Assembly (NCBI GenBank): GCA_019689775.1
Contig: JADGGV010000142.1
Span: 1-8,698 of the forward strand
Length of the DNA: 8,698 nt
DNA from: Gemmatimonadota bacterium
Lineage (GTDB): Bacteria; Gemmatimonadota; Gemmatimonadetes; Longimicrobiales; RSA9
Direction of reading: 5' to 3'
Below, piece by piece: positions 5,391-8,698 of the stretch. The stretch's first letter is position 1. Each line of letters starts with the position of its first letter. The notes under the pieces are model-generated. The model did no database searches. It was given only the letters and a program-made list of their open reading frames with translations, and had not been told where the DNA came from. A program made the position numbers and the translations under genes.

Positions 5391-6410
5391 CCGCTCGCGC
5401 TCCTCGCCGGCGCGTGCGGCGAGCCGCTCGTCGTGACCGGCGATCCGCCCGCGATCATGCGCATCGTCGCCGGCGTGCCGGACTCGGCCGGCGCGACGCT
5501 GGACTCGCTGGCCACCCGCTCGCGCCTGCTGCGCCCGCTCGGCGTGGCCATGGACGATCAGGGCGTGCTCTACATCGCGGACTCCGAGGCCTCGCGCGTG
5601 CTCGCCGTCTCGTCCGCCGGGCGCGTCCGCGAGGTCTACGCGGAGACGTTCTGCCACGCCGCGCTCTGCCTCACGCGCCCCTCGGCGCTGGCCGTGGACG
5701 CCGCGGGCGCGCTCGTCGCCGCCGACCCGTTCCTGCACCAGGTCGTGCGGGTCGACCCGGCGACGGGAGCGCTCACGCGCGTGGCGGGGCGGGGAGGCGC
5801 CGGCGCCGCGCCCGACGGCACGCCCGCCGTGCAGGCCAGGCTCGAGGCACCGGCCGGCGTCGCCGTCGGGACGGATGGCCGCGTCTACTTCTCCGAGCGC
5901 GACAGCGACCGCGTCCGCGTCGTCCGCGACGACGGCACGCTCGCCACCGTCGCCGGCGGCGACGGCTCGCTGCGCCGCCCCACCGGCATCGCCGTCGCCG
6001 ACGGCACGCTCTACGTCGCGGACACGGAGCACCACCGGGTGCGCGCGGTGCGCCTCGCGACCGGAGAGGCGCGGACCGTGGCCGGCACTGGCGTGGCGGG
6101 GTTTTCGGGCGATGGCGGCCCGGCCACGGATGCGCAGCTTCGGGCGCCGGTCTCCGTGGCCGTCTCCGCCGACCGGCTCACGCTCTACATCGGCGACGCC
6201 GGCAACCACCGCGTCCGGTCGGTCAACCTCACGACGGGCGTGATCGGCACGTTCGCCGGCACTGGCGATGCCGCGATGGGCCCGGCGGGCCGGAGCGCCG
6301 CCGAGACCGCGATCGCGAACCCGGCCGCGCTCGCCACCTCGCCGCTGGGCTTCCTCTTCGTCGCCGACCCCGACCACCACATCGTCTGGCGGACGTCGAT
6401 CCGGTTTTGA
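5280..6410 (+). CDS. NHL-repeat beta-propeller protein, probable lipoprotein with its native start lost
   Basis: The frame from ATG 5280 gives 376 residues. Residues 1-37 look like receptor barrel, not NHL protein. Residues 38-46 (PLALLAGAC) resemble the hydrophobic core and lipobox of a lipoprotein signal, with Cys46 (5415-5417) as the probable original lipidation site. From about residue 80, six NHL-type blades can be traced, beginning near 83, 131, 188, 231, 287 and 345 (for example LYVADTEHHRVRAV and LYIGDAGNHRVRSV). The family linker GTGVAGFSGDGGPATDAQL spans 269-287. NHL propellers usually serve as binding or, rarely, catalytic platforms; no catalytic residues are recognisable. C125 and C130 could pair in an exported protein. 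No ATG, GTG or TTG lies in frame between 5280 and the Cys, so the native start is missing. ATG 5280 overlaps the receptor stop (ATGCTGA), permitting coupled translation, but has no Shine-Dalgarno. The C-terminus is complete, 10 bases from the acnA stop. Confidence 0.8.
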   Translation: MLTATVLRNRVQQELYTPEFKYNPDYQLGDRTRGALAPLALLAGACGEPLVVTGDPPAIMRIVAGVPDSAGATLDSLATRSRLLRPLGVAMDDQGVLYIADSEASRVLAVSSAGRVREVYAETFCHAALCLTRPSALAVDAAGALVAADPFLHQVVRVDPATGALTRVAGRGGAGAAPDGTPAVQARLEAPAGVAVGTDGRVYFSERDSDRVRVVRDDGTLATVAGGDGSLRRPTGIAVADGTLYVADTEHHRVRAVRLATGEARTVAGTGVAGFSGDGGPATDAQLRAPVSVAVSADRLTLYIGDAGNHRVRSVNLTTGVIGTFAGTGDAAMGPAGRSAAETAIANPAALATSPLGFLFVADPDHHIVWRTSIRF

Positions 6411-6420
6411 TCGGCGCCCC

Positions 6421-8698
6421 TCAATACGCCGGCGGATCCGACGCCGGGAACGACTCCTTCGAGCCCTCGTCGACGACGCGCGGCTGGGCGCCCTCGCGGA
6501 CCTGCGGCGCGATCGCCGCGCCCGGCGCGAGCGCAACCGGCTGCTCGCGCCCCCGCAGGAGCTGTCGCAGCACGAACTGGAGGATCCCGCCGTGCCGGTA
6601 GTAGAGCGCCTCCTGCGGCGTGTCGATCCGGGCGATGGCGCGGAACTCCACGACGTCGCCGTTCTCGGCGGTCGCGCGCACGCGCAGTTCCCGCCCGCGC
6701 GAGAAGCCGGTCGCGATGGCGAGCGCCAGCCCCTCGATGTCGTACGTCTCGCGCCCGGTCAGCCCCAGCGTCTCGACGCCCTCGCCCGCCAGGAACTGGA
6801 GCGGCAGGATCCCCATCCCGATCAGGTTCGAGCGATGGATCCGCTCGAAGCCCTGCGCGATGACCGCCCGGACCCCCTGGAGCTGCGGCCCCTTCGCCGC
6901 CCAGTCGCGCGACGAGCCGGAGCCGTACTCTACGCCGGCGAGCACGAGCAGCGGCGTGCCGTCCCGCCGGTAGCGCACGGCCGCGTCGTAGATCGTCATC
7001 ACCTCGCCCGTCGGCAGGTACGTCGTGAACCCGCCCTCCGTCCCCGGCGCCAGCCGGTTGCGGATGCGCACGTTCGCGAACGTGCCGCGCACCATGACCT
7101 CGTGGTTGCCGCGGCGCGAGCCGTACGAGTTGAAGTCCCGCGGGTCGACGCCGTGCTCGACGAGGTACTGCCCGGCCGGCGACTTCAGCTTGATCGAGCC
7201 GGCCGGCGAGATGTGGTCGGTCGTCACGCTGTCGCCCAGCACCGCGAGGACGCGCGCGCCGCGGATCTCCTCGACCAGCTCCGGCGCCTCGCGCGGCATC
7301 CCCACGAAGTACGGCGGCTGGCGCACGTACGTGGAGTCCGGGTCCCACTGGAAGCGGTCGCCCGCCGGCACCGGGAGCGACGTCCACATCTCGTCGCCCT
7401 CGTAGACGTGGGCGTACTCCTGCTCGAACATCTCCTTCTTCACCGACGTTTCGATCGTCTGGTGGATCTCGTGCTGGCTCGGCCAGATGTCGCGCAGGAA
7501 CACCGAGCGCCCGTCCGGACCCGTGCCCAGCGGTTCGTTGTAGAGGTCCACGTCGATCCGCCCCACCAGCGCGTAGGCGACGACGAGCGGCGGAGACATC
7601 AGGTAGTTCGCCCGCACCTCCGAGTGGATCCGCCCCTCGAAGTTGCGGTTCCCCGACAGCACCGAGCAGACGACGAGCCCCTCCCGCTCGATCGCCTCCG
7701 AGATCTCCGGCCGCAGCGGCCCCGAGTTGCCGATGCACGTCGCGCAGCCGTAGCCGACCAGGTTGAAGCCGAGCTGGTCCAGGTACGGCTGGAGCCCCGC
7801 CCGCTCCAGGTAGTCGGTCACCACCCGCGAGCCCGGCGCGAGCGACGTCTTCACCCACGGCTTCGCGCGCAGCCCCGCCTCCACCGCCTTCTTCGCCAGC
7901 AGCCCCGCCCCGACCATGACCGCCGGGTTCGACGTGTTCGTGCAGCTCGTGATCGAGGCGATGACGATGGAGCCGTGGTCGAGCTGGCCGACCGCATCCG
8001 CGTCCAGCACCCGGTCGATCGCGCCCTGCGCCTCGCCGTACTCCGCCTCGCCCCACACGCCGGCCTCCCGCGGCGCCGCCGCCGCGCCCGCCTCCCGCGA
8101 CTCCGCCGGATCCTTCGCCCCGGCCGGCGCCGACCCCGCCGCCGCGCCCGCGCCGCCCGGCTGCGGCCGCACCGGCCGCCGCCCCGGAAGCGCGTCGCGG
8201 AACGACTGCGCCGCGCGCGACAGCGGCACCCGGTCCTGCGGTCGCCGTGGCCCGGCGATGCTCGGCTCCACCGTCGCCAGGTCGAGCGACAGCGTGTCGG
8301 TGAACACCGGCGGCTGCGCGTCGGGCGTGTGGAACAGCCCCTGCTCCTTCATGTACCGCTCGACGAGCTGGACCCGCCATTCCGGGCGGCCCGTGAAGCG
8401 CAGGTAGCGCAGCGTCTCCGCATCCACCGGGAAGATCGCGCAGGTCGCGCCGTACTCGGGCGACATGTTCCCGATCGTCGCGCGGTCCGCGACCGGCAGT
8501 GCGGCGATCCCCGGGCCGTAGAACTCCACGAATTTCCCGACCACGCCCTTCTTCCGCAGCAGCTCGGCCACCGTGAGCACGAGGTCCGTCGCCGTCGCCC
8601 CCTCCGGCAGCTCGCCCTCCAGGCGGAAGCCGACGACCTGCGGGATCAGCATCGAGACCGGCTGGCCGAGCATCGCCGCCTCCGCCTCGATCCCGCCC
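6421..8698 (-). CDS. acnA: Aconitate hydratase A (AcnA), N-terminus outside the window
   Basis: Visible are 758 C-terminal residues; roughly the first 230 lie beyond the window. Aconitase interconverts citrate and isocitrate in the TCA cycle in the cytoplasm. The three [4Fe-4S] ligands are present: Cys in ITSCTNTSNP (codon 7942-7944) and the C-x2-C of GCATCIGNSGP (codons 7744-7746 and 7735-7737). Other hallmarks are GIEAEAAMLGQPVSMLIP at the visible start, SPEYGATCAIFP, SGNRNFEGRIH, GDSVTTDHISPAGSIK, NSYGSRRGNHEVM, and the swivel-domain loop GSGSSRDWAAKGP with its catalytic serine. The pattern is that of the AcnA/IRP1 type, not AcnB. Two parts are unusual. The linker before the ITSC motif is about 45 residues longer than I recall for E. 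coli AcnA and is Ala/Gly/Pro-rich (about 8041-8196). A tail of about 40 residues follows the usual C-terminus and ends in VDEGSKESFPASDPPAY. The gene converges on the NHL gene with a 10-base gap and no visible terminator. Confidence 0.96.
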   Translation of the reverse strand, partial: GGIEAEAAMLGQPVSMLIPQVVGFRLEGELPEGATATDLVLTVAELLRKKGVVGKFVEFYGPGIAALPVADRATIGNMSPEYGATCAIFPVDAETLRYLRFTGRPEWRVQLVERYMKEQGLFHTPDAQPPVFTDTLSLDLATVEPSIAGPRRPQDRVPLSRAAQSFRDALPGRRPVRPQPGGAGAAAGSAPAGAKDPAESREAGAAAAPREAGVWGEAEYGEAQGAIDRVLDADAVGQLDHGSIVIASITSCTNTSNPAVMVGAGLLAKKAVEAGLRAKPWVKTSLAPGSRVVTDYLERAGLQPYLDQLGFNLVGYGCATCIGNSGPLRPEISEAIEREGLVVCSVLSGNRNFEGRIHSEVRANYLMSPPLVVAYALVGRIDVDLYNEPLGTGPDGRSVFLRDIWPSQHEIHQTIETSVKKEMFEQEYAHVYEGDEMWTSLPVPAGDRFQWDPDSTYVRQPPYFVGMPREAPELVEEIRGARVLAVLGDSVTTDHISPAGSIKLKSPAGQYLVEHGVDPRDFNSYGSRRGNHEVMVRGTFANVRIRNRLAPGTEGGFTTYLPTGEVMTIYDAAVRYRRDGTPLLVLAGVEYGSGSSRDWAAKGPQLQGVRAVIAQGFERIHRSNLIGMGILPLQFLAGEGVETLGLTGRETYDIEGLALAIATGFSRGRELRVRATAENGDVVEFRAIARIDTPQEALYYRHGGILQFVLRQLLRGREQPVALAPGAAIAPQVREGAQPRVVDEGSKESFPASDPPAY

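Noticed and set aside
6185..8380. 731-codon minus-strand frame overlapping acnA
   Set aside because: It is an alternative frame of acnA with Arg/Gly/Ala-rich translation. All aconitase motifs lie in the frame ending at 6421.
1..8698. Defence island, CRISPR array, prophage, retron or transposon
   Set aside because: No regularly spaced repeats, integrase, transposase, reverse transcriptase, terminal inverted repeats or tRNA attachment site were found. Every sizeable gene fits a known chromosomal family.

Overview
The window is very GC-rich (roughly 70% or more by eye) and densely coded. Third codon positions are mostly G or C, so long spurious frames appear on both strands. A TonB-dependent receptor with an N-terminal regulatory-like domain, lipoprotein beta-propellers and an extended AcnA-type aconitase point to a high-GC Gram-negative bacterium. 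My best guess is Gemmatimonadota or a relative. That is inference from gene style; no 16S or other marker gene is present.

Layout, left to right. (1) 1-142, minus: the start of an Lrp/AsnC-type regulator, cut by the window edge. (2) 143-587: a 445-base stretch with no convincing gene, holding a 12-bp palindrome near the Lrp start and a 10-bp direct repeat spaced 21 bp. (3) 588-971, plus: a stand-alone CheY/DivK-like receiver. (4) 984-1364, minus: a TraR/DksA-type zinc-finger protein that lacks its fourth cysteine, with a likely promoter of its own. (5) 1434-1931, minus: a MarR-family regulator. (6) 2198-3535, plus: a lipoprotein beta-propeller with six Asp-box (BNR) motifs, followed 10 bases later by arfB (3546-3983), a ribosome-rescue peptidyl-tRNA hydrolase. 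(7) 4186-6410, plus: a damaged locus. A TonB-dependent receptor gene runs intact through signal peptide, regulatory-like domain and plug, then hits an apparent one-base frameshift near 5248-5256. Its barrel sequence resumes in another frame for about 45 codons and then passes, in frame, into an NHL-repeat propeller that looks like a lipoprotein which has lost its own start. (8) 6421-8698, minus: the C-terminal three quarters of aconitase A, with an Ala/Pro/Gly-rich linker insertion and an unusual C-terminal tail.

The genes do not form one pathway. Four are small regulators (Lrp, receiver, DksA-like, MarR), two encode probable envelope propellers, one is a receptor remnant, and two are housekeeping (arfB, acnA). 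The only clear same-strand coupling is lipoprotein-arfB. The receiver and the DksA-like gene converge with a 12-base gap, as do the NHL gene and acnA with a 10-base gap. The MarR gene and the lipoprotein gene diverge from a shared 266-base region.

I see no CRISPR array, tRNA, rRNA, insertion sequence, integrase or recognisable defence system. The most noteworthy item is the receptor/NHL junction, which could be a real deletion-fusion or an assembly error. After it come the three-cysteine DksA-like protein and the aconitase tail.
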